Assembly (NCBI GenBank): GCA_003024785.1 | Contig: PUQB01000120.1 | Span: 314,891 to 378,890 of the forward strand | Reading direction: 5' to 3' | Origin: Selaginella tamariscina | Lineage: Eukaryota > Streptophyta > Lycopodiopsida > Selaginellales > Selaginellaceae | Length of the DNA: 64,000 nucleotides | In this document: one piece after another, positions 1 through 12,092 of the stretch | Numbering within the stretch: position 1 is the stretch's first letter | How the letters are laid out: each line of letters starts with the position of its first letter | The notes under the pieces: model-generated | Databases searched by the model: none | Seen by the model: only the letters and a program-made list of their open reading frames with translations | Told to the model about the DNA's origin: nothing | Made by a program: the position numbers and the translations under genes

Positions 1-8
1 CCTGTTTT

Positions 9-2003
9 TTGTTGGCTCGCTGGCAATACCCGAGGAGTGCTTGTTTTTACCGAAGAGACATTTTGTTGGCAATAAGCAATGACCAAGTTGATCAATTGCT
101 GAAGCCGCCCTTTGTGTCCTTGCAAAAGCTTGCTGAGATGCCCGCTCTTTGTTTCTGCCAAAGCCCGCAAATTTCTGGAACTGGACTGGATGCTCGGTCC
201 CTTGATTCCTTGCTGTTGCTGTGTGCAGTCCTAACGATTGCTGTCATTGTTTCTACAGCGAATTTGGTGCCCTTCTCTGATGTGCCTTCCGATTTCAAGC
301 TGTCGTTCAGAGGGCGAGACATACTCATGGAGAAGGTCGCAGGCATCATTGACAGTAACTTTACGGCTTTTGCATCGAGCGGCATCAGCAGAGAGCAGGC
401 GCTCTTCATAACTCTGGAGGGCCTTGCTGGAGTTGGGAAGACTCGAATTCTTCTAGAGGCCAAGCAGCGTGTTGGAGAGGTGCTTAAAGGGAGGACATCA
501 GAATTGGCGCGGCTGCATTGTTATGGAGCTACGGCGGCAGTGTACATCACCTTCAATGGCTCTGCTGTTGGCCATTCATCGCCTCATTTTCTACATCCTG
601 CTTTTGTGGCGATGTGTAAGGAGAGGGGTGGGGGTTATGCTGGCCGGAGATTTATGCGAGCGTGCCTAGTTTCGCAGATACTGTATGGCAAGCCATGGGG
701 TGGCTTACCATCTAAGCTACAGGATGAGATACTTGGGGAAGACGACCTTGTGTCTCTGCAGAAGGTTTCTGCTCATGTGAGGAGCGGCCTTTCGATAGCA
801 CAGGATGACCAAATGGTTACTCTTTATCTTCTTTTGGACGAGTCCCAGCAACTGGGAAGAGAAGTGAGCAAAGCAGGCTGTGATGGTCACGACTTCTTGA
901 GAGGCATGCTTTCGTGGCTAGTTACAGTCATGACTACTTCAGTTGGCAACTCCCTCGCCAAGGACTGCAACATCGCCTTTATAACTCTTTGGCAGGAACA
1001 GTTCTTCCGGTAGGCGGAAGGTACGGGGTGTCCGACTGGCTTAAGGTGAACATCACAGTACCTCCTTTGGATATGAGGTCAGCGCTGGAGGTACTAAGTA
1101 TGTCTATCAAGGATAACCGTTTCGAAGAATTCGGATGCAGCTGGAAATATTGCTAGAGGACTGCGGCTGCTTCCCGAGGCTGATCAGGTTCATTTACAGT
1201 GCATGGCTAGTCGCGCTGAATCGAGGACTACGGCACAGGATTTCATTGCATACTTGCGAACTTCTGTGACTCTGGAGCTGAAGACGTGGGTTGATCGAAT
1301 CTTAATGGGGAACACAGACAAGGTCAAACGCATGGTTCGGCTTTGTCTCACTGGGCTTGTGATGCAAAAGCCACCTGTTGGGGAAATGACGTGGGAGGCA
1401 GAAGAGTGCTTCAACGGTTATGTCTACTCTGAAGAGGTGGAAGGGGGGTCATCTATCGGAGCCCAATGCTACTTATTCATGCCCTTGGACTGAAGTTGGG
1501 GATCCCAGAGAGGATAGTGGCTCTCAGGCCTCAGCCAGCAGTAGAAGAGGTGTTGGAGAATGGGTTTTTAGACATGTTACATGCCAAGCTGTGCGTGTTG
1601 GAAGGCCAAACGCTTTCTCTTGGTCAGATCTTTCCAGGGGCAATTGGGAACGAGGAACTGCTTGACATCAAGGTTGTGGTTGAGGCTCGCGGTGATGGAG
1701 TCGTTGAAGAGCAGTATCAGTTCTATAACCCCAACACGAAGACGTTTTACTACAGAGGTGATGCACAAATGATGGGAAAGGATGGCAAACTTTATGTGCA
1801 CCCAACTGAGGCATCGCCCATGCGTGCTGGTTATGTGTTCAAGTGCAGAAGGGGACACTGTCAGTGGATGGGAGAGTTTTCTTGATTGGTGTGGATGGGA
1901 AGGTGTAGAGATTTGGTTACAGCTCAAGGGGCACGAAGCCCGTGTGGGTGAGAAGGACGCCACCAAGTGGGCGAAGCTGCACATTCATATCACAAACGCC
2001 TGA
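9..2003 (+). pseudogene. Crinkler/RHS-like P-loop NTPase, frameshifted
   Basis: A GC-richer coding stretch at the left edge, probably incomplete at its 5' end. The first open frame (9-1013) carries a Walker A loop GLAGVGKTR near residue 138, a YITFNG strand, and a Walker B-like strand LLLDES near residue 275. Coding potential then jumps frame at about 993, again near 1128 and near 1442, before running to 1885 or 2003. Between the breaks the peptide still reads smoothly (for example GNIARGLRLLPE at about 1143-1178, and HALGLKLGIPER near 1475), so this was one gene of at least 600 codons. The order of NTP-binding motif, TFNG strand and DES strand recalls the P-loop NTPase module of Crinkler/RHS-type proteins, which are spread through eukaryotes and often carry C-terminal nuclease domains. 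I recognise no nuclease domain here. Family assignment is by eye; another STAND-like ATPase is possible. Confidence 0.5.
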
Positions 2004-2239
2004 AAGGAAGGAGGATGGTTTATGTATTGGGCAGTAGACAAGGCTTCAATTTCCAAGCACATGCGAGGGTGATGTGCTGCTCTTGGATCTTGTTAACTTT
2101 ATGCCAGAGTTTTTGAGAAGATGTCAGTTGGGATAGAATAAATTTATTTTGTCAAGAATAATAATTGAATTAAGTTTAAATATGAGTAAAATTAAAAGTT
2201 TATAAGATAAATTAGCCTTAGAACGTTGAACCTGGTGGC

Positions 2240-5200
2240 CTTGTTACATATATTAAGTAATATATGTATTGTATTGACAGTTCACAATTGAGTTTGATAT
2301 TTTTTTTTATTAATGCAAGTTTTAATCATTTGTGTGCTGCATGAACTTCTAAACAATAGAGTATGTTTCGCCTAACCTTATTTGTGCATGGTTCCTAACA
2401 CTTGGGAGGTCTTGGCAGTGTGGATGTCCCAAGGGTTAAAGGTTGAAACATGCCTCCCCTCAACATCGTAGCACTCACAATTAAGTAGCATCTTGATTAA
2501 TAGGTTTTCTTTATTAAGTTCTTAAGAGTTCATAAAGAGGTTTTAAAGGTAGCATATGTGAGTCACATTTGTGACAACATATGTATTTCTTGAATCTGAA
2601 GGGCTATAACAACATAGCTTACATCTTAAAAAACAATGTTATATAAAGATGTAACACTAAGCTAAATGGTACACGATACAATACCCAAAGAATGCGCTTT
2701 GAGATTGTTTTTAGGCTCAATGCCGAGGGGTTGGATACTTTAGTAAGCATGCTCACATTAAAGTGTTAAGCCTTGAGCATTCACTCCAGGGAGATTAGGT
2801 CTCCTAAACTAGATGTGTTATTGGCACACTTGATTAAGGGGGTCTTCTCCTTGTGATTCAAGGTTGAACTACCTAAGTTCGTTAACAAGAGCCATTCATG
2901 AGGCATTCACAAAGACGTGTACTTTAAATTTAGTCTCGTGTCCGCATATGACACACACTTATGTTCTCAATAAGTATCAACCTTAGGTCTAAGATATGAC
3001 TCGGCCACTCAAACCCTTAGGGGTTAATTACCCCATATTAGATAAGTCATTATCATTTATCCATTGAGAAATTACCCTCCGACTTTTTTTGGGCAACAAG
3101 GGGGTTAGGGCATGAACCTATTTAGGTAAGATATTTAAGCTATCCTATAAGGTTTAAAAGGTAATCATTCTAGGGGACTTAAGGTAAGATTATAAATCTC
3201 ATGTCTATTTTGACATCTGAATCAAACTCTTAAGATTGTTTTGAAAAACTTAGCATTGCTCATACATGGCATTGGCACCGAATGTGGCAGTCATGTGTTG
3301 CCACATGTTAACCTTTTGAATTAAAACTCTAACAACCTTTTTCTTAAATAAATAAAAAGATATTATATAAGGTGTCCATGGTGTATTTAAATAAGTTTAT
3401 TATAATTCTTAAATGAAACATTTAAAAAAGAATTTTCAAAAGGAGTTTGAAGGTGCAAAATCTATTATCTTTTTTGAAATGCTACTTGTACTATAATCTC
3501 ATTAGCTTTTTATGAAAATATAAGTGAAATTTGTGAAAAAAAAATTCTATAATATTAGGTATTAACAACAATATAGAAAGAACATTAAGCAACTATATTC
3601 TTTAAAGCGGCACACTTAATTTTTAATATAACTAAGCCATTAAATTTATAATTTCTTGAGGTTAGAGACATTCTAATAATTAGGTTAGTTAAGACTATTC
3701 AAAAAACTTATGTTAATGTTCGTTTAGCATGTGTTTCAAAAATAATAAACTTGAAAAAGTATTAAAGAAAATATTTTATATACTTTAGTGGATAAAGTAA
3801 AAAACATAAACAAACAACAATCGATTATGGTCATTACTATATTGTTTTGTTAGCATATTTCACTATATTTAAAGTTCAAATAAAAACATGTTTGTATTAT
3901 GGACATAAGTAGAAAAACATGTTTTTGCTTTATGGTAAAAAATTAAAATTTTATGTGCTCATGCAACAATTATTATTTTGTAAATAAAATTATGAAGCTT
4001 ATGCACATGTGTGTTACTACATATTATAACACAATGATGGTGTGGTTTATCCAATTAACATAAAACTATTTGAATATAATGACATATTAATTCTTAAGAC
4101 TTGTTAAAAAAAACATGTGCAAATTAAAAATATAGGATGTAAAATCATAAGTTCTATTGCAGTTAAGTGGTTGTAATAAGATTAATAATAACAAAAGAAC
4201 ACTAGGAACCCAAATTGATCACTTTAATATAAAATTATACTTTTAGCTTTTGTCTAAATCAAAATTTAATTTATGTTATAATTCAAAGATAAAGTACTTG
4301 TGAACATATAATTTATGTTGATTACATAGTTTAATAATCTTGTTTAATATAAATTAAGCTTATAAAAAGTGGAATTAATTTTTTATGTACAATTACACAC
4401 ATCAAATGCAATATGTAATGAAGAATTATATAGTACCATGCCCACTAATGTGCTTGTGTGTGTATGGTGCGTATAGTTCCATATAATGCATTATTTGTAT
4501 AAATATATGTTATTATAATATATATATTATACATGTATATATACATACATATTGACAAATGACATCATGCATATGCAAATATATATAATGCATATGGATG
4601 GTGTATATAAGATAGTTCAAACTCACTAAAAATTCTCAATGTTCCACATTCACTCGATCAAGTACCCCTAGGTTAGACTAAGAAGAAGTCCTAAATCATA
4701 ATTGTCAAGAGATTGTCAAAGTTTTAACTCTTCACAGCCATTTATGGAATGTTTATCTGGAACTAGAACATTGTCATATGAATATTCATCTTTTTATTAC
4801 GGAAAGACCAAAACATATCATACTATTAGTGAGTCCTAATTATCAAAGTTTTTATCCGAAGATCAACATGGTTGCTAAGTGGCCACCCGGTGTTAACACC
4901 TTATGTGGCAAACTCAAGAGCTTAACTCATGCCCCTATCCTACCTCAAAAGACCTATATAGACTCATGCACTGACCCGAAGGAGACATGTCTTGCACATA
5001 CCCCCATAAAGGTATTACAGTATATCACTTTCATTTAAGAGTACAACCCTTTAGGGCAACAAGGGTACCCTGACCCACGACTAACCCTTAAGGGTTTAAG
5101 TCATACTTTAAACTTAGGGTTACTTAATGAGGACACGAGGCAAACATGAGTGTTTTATTAAGTAAACTCCTAAGGTTAGATTTACCCTAAATACACTACC

Positions 5201-5915
5201 TCATGAGTGTTTCACAAAAAGGGCTCTTACTAATGAGTTTAAATTGTTCAACATTGGATTCTAAGGAGAACATTCCTTAGCCAAGTGTGTTAATAGCACA
5301 CCTAGTTATGAAACCTAACCTTTTTTAAGTTAATGTCCAAAGCTTAGCACTATGATGTGAACATAAACATGCTTGCTTATTAAAATATCTAACCCCTTGG
5401 GAGACCACCCAAAAGGATGTGCCTTGGGTTGTACTATGTATAGTGTCACACTTCATATGACAATGTTTCCTAAGATGTGAGCTATTTTCTCTACTCAAGA
5501 GTTATACTTGGTACCACAAACATGATTCACAGATGTCAACTCTAAAGCCCCTTTGTAAACTCTTAAAAACTTGGTAAAGAGATCTTGTTAATTAAGATCT
5601 CATGCTCACAGTTGAACAAGGACACGAATGTACCTATTTAGTTGTAAGTGTTACTCTTAGCTTGACATGAAGAGGAGGTTGGAGACATGTTCTGACCCTT
5701 AGAACGTGCACTCCAACAAAATTTTTAAGTATGGATTCATCAAATTTACTCCAAAGGTGGGACGTACCCCTATCATTTGAAACTTGAAATGGCACAATAG
5801 AGAGTTGTGCCTTGACATAAGTTAAAACTTTATAACATATAAGAATAACGAGCTTAGTTATGAACCCCAGGACTCTCACTACATATCTTATTTAATATAT
5901 GTGATAAATCACCCC
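2240..5915. repeat. Diverged long inverted repeat (foldback-like element)
   Basis: The left arm (about 2240-3260) and right arm (about 4890-5915) are imperfect reverse complements. Landmarks that pair include CAAGTGTG..AATA.CACA (right arm 5284-5300, complement at about 2818-2836), AACATGCTTGCT at about 5366 against AGCATGCT near 2746, GGACACGAG at 5132 against CTCGTGTCC near 2936, and CTTAATATATGT near both outer ends. The arms enclose about 1.6 kb of very AT-rich DNA without a convincing gene. The layout fits an old foldback or TIR-type DNA transposon, or two inverted copies of one repeat. I could not define exact ends or a target duplication. Confidence 0.6.
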
Positions 5916-7979
5916 TTTTATTTTCATGTTTTGTAAAGTGGGTTAACACAAAATATCATTACTAATATGAATATACTTGGTGAGTTTTGGGTTCAAGGCA
6001 TGAAGTTAGGGCAACCTTAGGATTAGGTCAATCTTACCAATATTTGAACATGTCAACTCACCAAAACTAACTAATAATCCAACAGAGATGCAAAAAATAA
6101 GGGTAAGAGTTTTTCATTACATCATACTTATCAACATAGTTCGGTAAATAATAATAATTAACTTTAAAGTAAAAGTAAAGGTCATAATCAAAACTATGAC
6201 ATAAGATCTAAATAAAATCTTTCTTTTTAAGTATATTTGATGTGCATTTTATATATTATAATATACATAAATATATTATATTATAACAGGAAATGTTTCA
6301 AATATAAAGAATGTAACATGCAAGGGAAAATGTGACTATTGAACGTGTTATACATAGTTTTCACATTATCTATAAAGCAAGGAAAATGTAACTATCAAAG
6401 GTATTATACATAGTTTTCACATTATCTATAAACTTGTTGTATGCGTCTTTTCTATTTTGTTACTAATGGATACATTACCTCATGCAAACAACACATTTGC
6501 AGGTTTTAACTTACTGGCTACATATGTATATATATATAAATATATTTATACACACATACACAACAAAGACTCCAAACTATGTGAGTGTGCATTGTGTGTG
6601 TGTGTTATAATTAAAGAGAGATGTTCCTTGAGTATTTTAAACTTAGAGTATTTCAAAGCAAAACTATAATGATTTACCATATGAGAGAGAGGGAGCACGT
6701 CTATGTATGTGTGTGTTTATGATGTAATTAGTTTTTATATTATACATATATATTTATATATTTCATAGATTGTGTAGAGAGAGAGGGGGGTCTTATAACA
6801 CGCATTATACAAGGGACAAGAGGGAGAAAATTACATAAATTGAACTTTGCTTTCTTTTTTTTACTTGTATCATATTTATAATATTATAATATTTTATTAT
6901 TATGTTATATAAATAAACTTTTATATAATAGTATGCATTATTTAATAATATATTCTAAATATAATATGTAATCAAAGTATATTCTTTCATAATAGCATTC
7001 ATATATACATATATATGTATGAGTTTGTAATATGAAAACTCGATTATTTAATTTTTATGTGGTGTTCTCTACAATAAATATAGAGATATATACACAACAA
7101 AATATACATGTGTATATCCTTGCCACAAGATTTGACATATTATTATTTCTAAACTACTAATTTATTAGTACATAACAAAAATAATTGAATTCTAAAAATA
7201 GGCACACATGTATAATAGTTGGACCTCATGTGTAGATGTTATAGCTTAAATAATGTAAATATTTACTTTTATTAAGTAAATCAACATGATTTAATACTTC
7301 ATAGAAAAATTACTTTATTAAATGTAACATATTATCACAAAACTTTGTTCATTTGTAAAATGGTGCATTTAACATTTATGGCATGTGCAACATGTTTATT
7401 CATGTCAAGTACTTATGAATAACTATTCAAACTCTGACATGTCAATCATTTAAATTAAGCACCTTATTTAATATGACCACACCTATAATCAATGAAGTAT
7501 TAATGCACGTTGTAACTAAAATGGGCATGATACATGAAAATGGGAATATAAAATAAATTACTAATTAATACTTAAGTTTTAATTATTAATTAATTATTTA
7601 ATTAATATGTAATTAAGCCTTAAATATTAATTAATTAATAATTAATCTTCAATAACCTTACTTAATAAGGAATATTCTTAAAATATTTTAGAATATTCAT
7701 ATTATTCTTCGTTTTAAAAAATAATTTACAATAATTAAAAAATACTATCAAACATAATTACAAATGAAATCATTTCCTTATCAACATGTTAATTTTTTTA
7801 TAACTACTTTCTTCCTAACTATATAGAGAAATCTCCTCATTTTGTCTAAATTATCACTCTCTGGATTTTGGTCAATATCTTAATGTTGTTGCCACCACCT
7901 AACACTTTCACGAATGCAGTTAGGATTTGCCATCCTTGTTAATACATAAGATGTGATAAGACCAGGTCTACATAAAGAC
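5916..7979. other. AT-rich intergenic DNA
   Basis: No gene seen. The stretch holds short TA and GT/GA microsatellites, for example GAGAGAGAGGG near 6780, and a near-tandem duplicated phrase (AGGGAAAATGTGACTAT at about 6324 and AAGGAAAATGTAACTAT at about 6379, each followed by CATAGTTTTCACATTATCTA). Confidence 0.5.
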
Positions 7980-8790
7980 TCATTTAAAAAATGACGTTGC
8001 TTTCTTCATTTTATAAAACTCAAAATCACGAGAAAGAAAAGCGTCAGAAAATGTTTGATACGGTGGATATTGCTCACAAAAGTTTTCGAGATTCTTCTTT
8101 CTGAGGCACGTATCCAAGTAGTTCACTAGCTCATCCATGGTATCGGTATCAGAATATGGGTCAAAGTGATTGGATGAATACAAGCAATGTTTTGGTTAAG
8201 CTAGCCTTCTGAGGAGAGTCATCTACTACTAAGATATGTGCGTTCTTCATTATCCTTAACTGATTGATCTCCCATTAAGCCCAATTAATCTTTCATTCTT
8301 GAAGAAGTATGGCTTGCTTTCCTTTCTTATATTGTGAAATTCGAAAGGTTTATAACATATTCGCTAGTCAAAAATCCAATATTTACGAATCACCTCTTTT
8401 GCAACACTATAATGTTTCTTAAGCAAATTCAGTAGCAGTGTCAAGTTATGAATCTACATGCATGACCAAATCCCCACAAGTGCACCCATCTCCTTAAGCT
8501 TTTGAAAGAAACGGTTCAACCCTGGACGAAAAATAATATTATATCGAAATTTACTATGACAAGGAATGAAATCTCCTTATTTAATTTCTTTTTTCCTATC
8601 CTTGGGCCTTTGTCGATGAAGCAGAACACCATTGACATCCAACAACACAATATGGCCATGGGTAACATGGGGTAGCGTTGCTTCTTGAATACTTTGCAAC
8701 TCACGTGTTTGCTCCCTTTCACATTTATCTGTTGACACTATATCGTTGCCTATCCCTTTATCATTTAATTGTACATCATCTTACAAGATT
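7980..8790 (-). pseudogene. HAD/FCP1-like (NLI-interacting factor) phosphatase remnant
   Basis: Read on the minus strand, one frame gives in order: a HAD motif I of the plant form LLDVNGVLL (about 8645), the FRPGLNRFF stretch typical of FCP1-homology domains (about 8510-8530), LVGIWS (about 8480), VIRKYWIFD (about 8365) and, after a frame change, LVVDDSPQK (about 8225), the conserved DDSP step. The tail runs to a stop at 7980. FCP1/NIF-type HAD enzymes are aspartate-dependent protein phosphatases. At least three in-frame stops and one frame change interrupt the copy, so it is dead. It lies on the same strand as the ParB-like pseudogene just upstream, which may or may not reflect a shared element. 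Confidence 0.6.
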
Positions 8791-9186
8791 CAGATATTGC
8801 AGGCGCTGAAGAAAGTGATTTCGGAACTGAAGCCAATAGAAATGGTGATGAAAAAAACTGAAGTGGTCCCCATGATAACGATGTTTTGAGCTGCATTATT
8901 ATCCATTTCCTGCATGAACTCTGTCATTCTGACATGTGGCATAAGAAATTTTCGCCAAACACCTCTCTTACCTCATGGTAATGCTGAAAATCCATATTCT
9001 CAACTGTTTCATTACATCTGCAAAATATAGTTAGTTGACCTTATATTATCAAGGTATATTATTTACCTTGTGACCCATGTTTGAAATAAAAGCTTCATTA
9101 ATCCTTGATAATTTAATTTTTATACAAATATAAACGAAATATACAAAAATGCCTTATGTTACAGTCATTTACAACTATTTGTCACT

Positions 9187-11385
9187 CTAAGAACTCATTA
9201 ACAATTCTTCTTCGCTATTACCTTCTGAGTGAGGCAAAGAAGGTCTAGGCCGCTTGTAAGATGGTTCATGATCTTCCGTATCTTTTGTTGATGTTTCCAT
9301 GGATAATGGAGTGTGTGAATGTTCTGTACTCCTCGAGATAACTTCTGATTTAATATTTGATTGAAGTTCGTCCTCAGACTTCGACATTGAACCAGATTTG
9401 TCTTCAGAGTTATCACATTCTCGGGAGGGAACTTTCCTAAATACTCCTGTATGGGTTTGTTGGGGTAGTCAGTTGAAAACCTCTCTATCCACTTGTTCAG
9501 GTCCTCAACCATGGTCTTATCCTTTTCAATGGCAAACACACATGTATCCGCGAAGGTAACACTCCTTCAAGACGGACCCCCTAGTGCAGTAGTCAAAAAC
9601 CCATGCATCACTGTGAGGACCCTTGATCAAGTTGATGATGCTCCATGCCGCTTGACTTGTAATGTTTGGATAACGTACATTGCCAAATACGTCCCTCTCA
9701 GCTATCGGTGTATTGGATGGAGGTTCAAGCCCGTTGGAGTGCAAACAGATGTCTGGCCAGTCATTTGGAAGTTGAAATTGTTTGGCGCATTACTAACAAC
9801 CAAGTGAACAACCGTATCAATGCACTTCGGATCAGCATCATTCATAATAAATCCTGTCCAACGATGTCTATTCTTCTTGGCAAAGGCAAAGGCAAAAATA
9901 TTGGTGACATGAGTAAGAATTAAGAAATAAATACTTGAAAATGTAGGTATCAGTGAAGAGTGCAAGCATGAATTCAATAATAAATACCTTCTTTGTACAT
10001 GCTTGCATGGCTAAGTTTCTCCACCAAATCCTCTAGTGTCCTGTCTGTTGAAGGATTTTTTAACACTCGCCAATCCATCACGAACAATTAAAACGGTTTC
10101 CTACAAGCAGTGGTGTTACCCCATAATAAGTCTCCGAATCCAACAACAAACATCTGTAGGGCTTGTCATGATTCGTAGCATCCTTCTTTATAAGGTTCAA
10201 TTTGGTTCTCCGCTGCTAAAGGATTGCCATAAGAGAAGGCATCATCGCAATGTTCTTTTTTTGTTGGCGTGCAATAGAGCCTTGCCCAGATCTTCCGCTT
10301 GATTCACCCATTCGACAAGCATATCATCGTTTGTCACATGTAAATATTTGCTAACCTCTTCGTATGTTGATGCCGAGGTGCAACCCAATTTGTGGCAATG
10401 TATTCCCAACCACTCCTTGGAGTGCCTGACCGTCTTCAACTCCATTGCCTTGACATGAAAAGGAGAGGTGGGGTTGCTATTGTTAATCTGTAGTTTGCCA
10501 TCAATCACCAAATCAGCCAAGACTTCCATCTCCTCCATCGTTGTTCCATTTAAAGGCTTCAACCATGTGAGCTTGAAATCATTGTTTACATCCTTTGTAA
10601 ATTGAACAGACTTAACCTTCGGCGTCTTACTGGGTTTCTTTATAGACTTCTCTGAGGGCTCCCCTTCACTTGTCTGCTTCTTCTTTTGTGTTCCTTTTGA
10701 AAAAATTTCATAATCCCCAACCATTTGGCAAAGATCCTATCCTCGGGACAAGAAAATAACATCATTAAAAAGGATGTTTCTTTCCGCCACCTGGGCAAAA
10801 TCAACTGTTACAATTTCTTCAACTCTTTGAAAAAAAAGAGACAGATTAATATACCGGTAAGATAAATCCCGCCCAGACAATTTACTTACCCGGTACATCG
10901 CACATTGTGTATTCCGTGCAGTAGCTCTTTGTGGTCGCTGAAGAGATTCCCACATGGCTCACATGTGTTTGAACTTCTCCCATATTTTGTTGTTGTAGTG
11001 GTTAGTGTCAGCAGCGTCCCATTCCGCAGATAACTTATGGTACTGCTCGATTGTGAAATTCGGCTTAGCTAAAAACGCCGATCTTTTTGTCAGCTTCTCA
11101 CGGGTATACTCGGAAAGTTTTGTTGTCATCGTTCCTTTGTTGTGTTCATCGAGAAGTCGTTGGGCTGCTGTTATTGTGTGCTGGCCACTAATGATGTAGT
11201 ACTTGATTGATTTTTTATTCTCTGTCTGAATCTTCATGATTTGTTCTGGTGTTGTGATCCACACTTTGTTAGCGCCTTTATTTCTTTCATAGTATGGGCA
11301 CAAAACAGCATTATGTGGAACGGTGTAAGAATTGTCGTCCTTCATCTTCTCCATGAGCTCAACTACATGTTCTTGGTTGAGTGGC
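9187..11385 (-). pseudogene. ParB-like/methyltransferase-like gene, 3' part, cut by retrotransposon
   Basis: From 11385 downwards the minus strand reads MPLNQEHVVELMEKM, then YYIISGQHTITAAQ at about 11160-11200, which resembles the nucleotide-binding GGQHR box of ParB/Srx-fold domains. The frame runs through a stop at 10959 to a GTAAGT donor near 10885 and an acceptor near 10823. A Lys/Ser-rich linker follows (10620-10700), then an alpha/beta stretch to 10242. Further down are VFGNVRYPNITSQAAW and WVFDYCTRGSVLKECYL (about 9560-9700). The latter, followed after a 1-base shift by VFAIEKD, resembles the SAM-binding motif I region of N4C/N6A DNA methyltransferases. An acidic tail ends at 9187. 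I found no catalytic DPPW/NPPY motif, so the methyltransferase reading is inference. Nonsense codons (10959, about 10735) and several 1-base shifts mark it as decayed. The 5' part continues at 17743 beyond the retrotransposon. Confidence 0.5.
11381..11385. repeat. Target-site duplication, left copy (GTGGC)
   Basis: Five bases before the 5' LTR are GTGGC. The same five bases follow the 3' LTR at 17743-17747. Five-bp duplications are usual for Ty3/gypsy integrases. Confidence 0.9.
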
Positions 11386-11999
11386 TGTCAACGACCCGAT
11401 ACAGAATACAGGATTCCGGATACAGGACATGGGTTGCAGGACTTTCCTACAGGATTCCGGATACAGGATATGGGTTGCAGGATTTTCCTACAGGATACTC
11501 CTACCAGGATTCCGGACACAGGATTCGGTTGCAGGATATTCCTACAGGATATGCCACAGGATATGCCTAGAGGATAAGGGACATGTGGACTCATCTTAGC
11601 CTCTGCATGCATGCAATCACTTTTGCATGCATGCCTAGATTAGCTCTTGGAGTTGTGAGCATAAAAGCTCCGACCTAATTGTTGTACAATCAGTTACTAT
11701 CAACACCAGTCTTACTACGATCAATCTTGTCTTGTCTTGTTTCCTGTCTCGCTCCTATTTCCTGTCCTGTTCCTGGATCCTGTCCTGCTCCGGGATCCTG
11801 TCCTGTTCCTGTTTTGCTCCCGGATCCTATCCTGTGCTTTCCTGTCTTGCTCCCGGATCCTATCCTAATCCTGTCCTACTCCTAGATCCGTCCTGTTCCT
11901 ATTCCTGGTTCCTGTCCTGCTCTCGGTCCTGTTCCTGAGTCAAGCCTTCATGTCCTTGGAATCCTGCTCTCTTCCTGTTTCCTGGATCGTGGCTTGACA
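11386..11999 (+). repeat. 5' LTR
   Basis: 614 bp, TGTCA...TGACA. The left half carries about a dozen copies of ACAGGA(T) on the plus strand and the right half (about 11740-11990) carries the complementary TCCTG/CCTGT many times, so the LTR is a loose inverted repeat. A TATA-like CATAAAAG at about 11660-11667 probably marks the promoter, with transcription starting a few tens of bases downstream. Confidence 0.92.
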
Positions 12000-12092
12000 G
12001 TTTGATAGTAACTGCTTCATAGTTCTCCGTTTTCCAGCTACCTTTTTCTTGATTCCTTTCCTTCATTTTCCTCCTTTTTTCTTTCCTAGATC

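Noticed and set aside
4778..5038. 86-codon plus-strand frame inside the inverted repeat
   Set aside because: No domain, not kept in the opposite arm, and composition is like its surroundings.
10880..10960. Alternative minus-strand frame with C-x2-C...H...H resembling a C2H2 zinc finger
   Set aside because: Spacing does not fit the C2H2 consensus, and the main ParB-like frame reads through the same bases.
11400..11940. Overlapping open frames inside the LTRs (Tyr/Asp/Gly-rich and Ser/Cys/Pro-rich)
   Set aside because: They follow from the CAGGAT/TCCTG word repeats, occur on both strands and show no domain.
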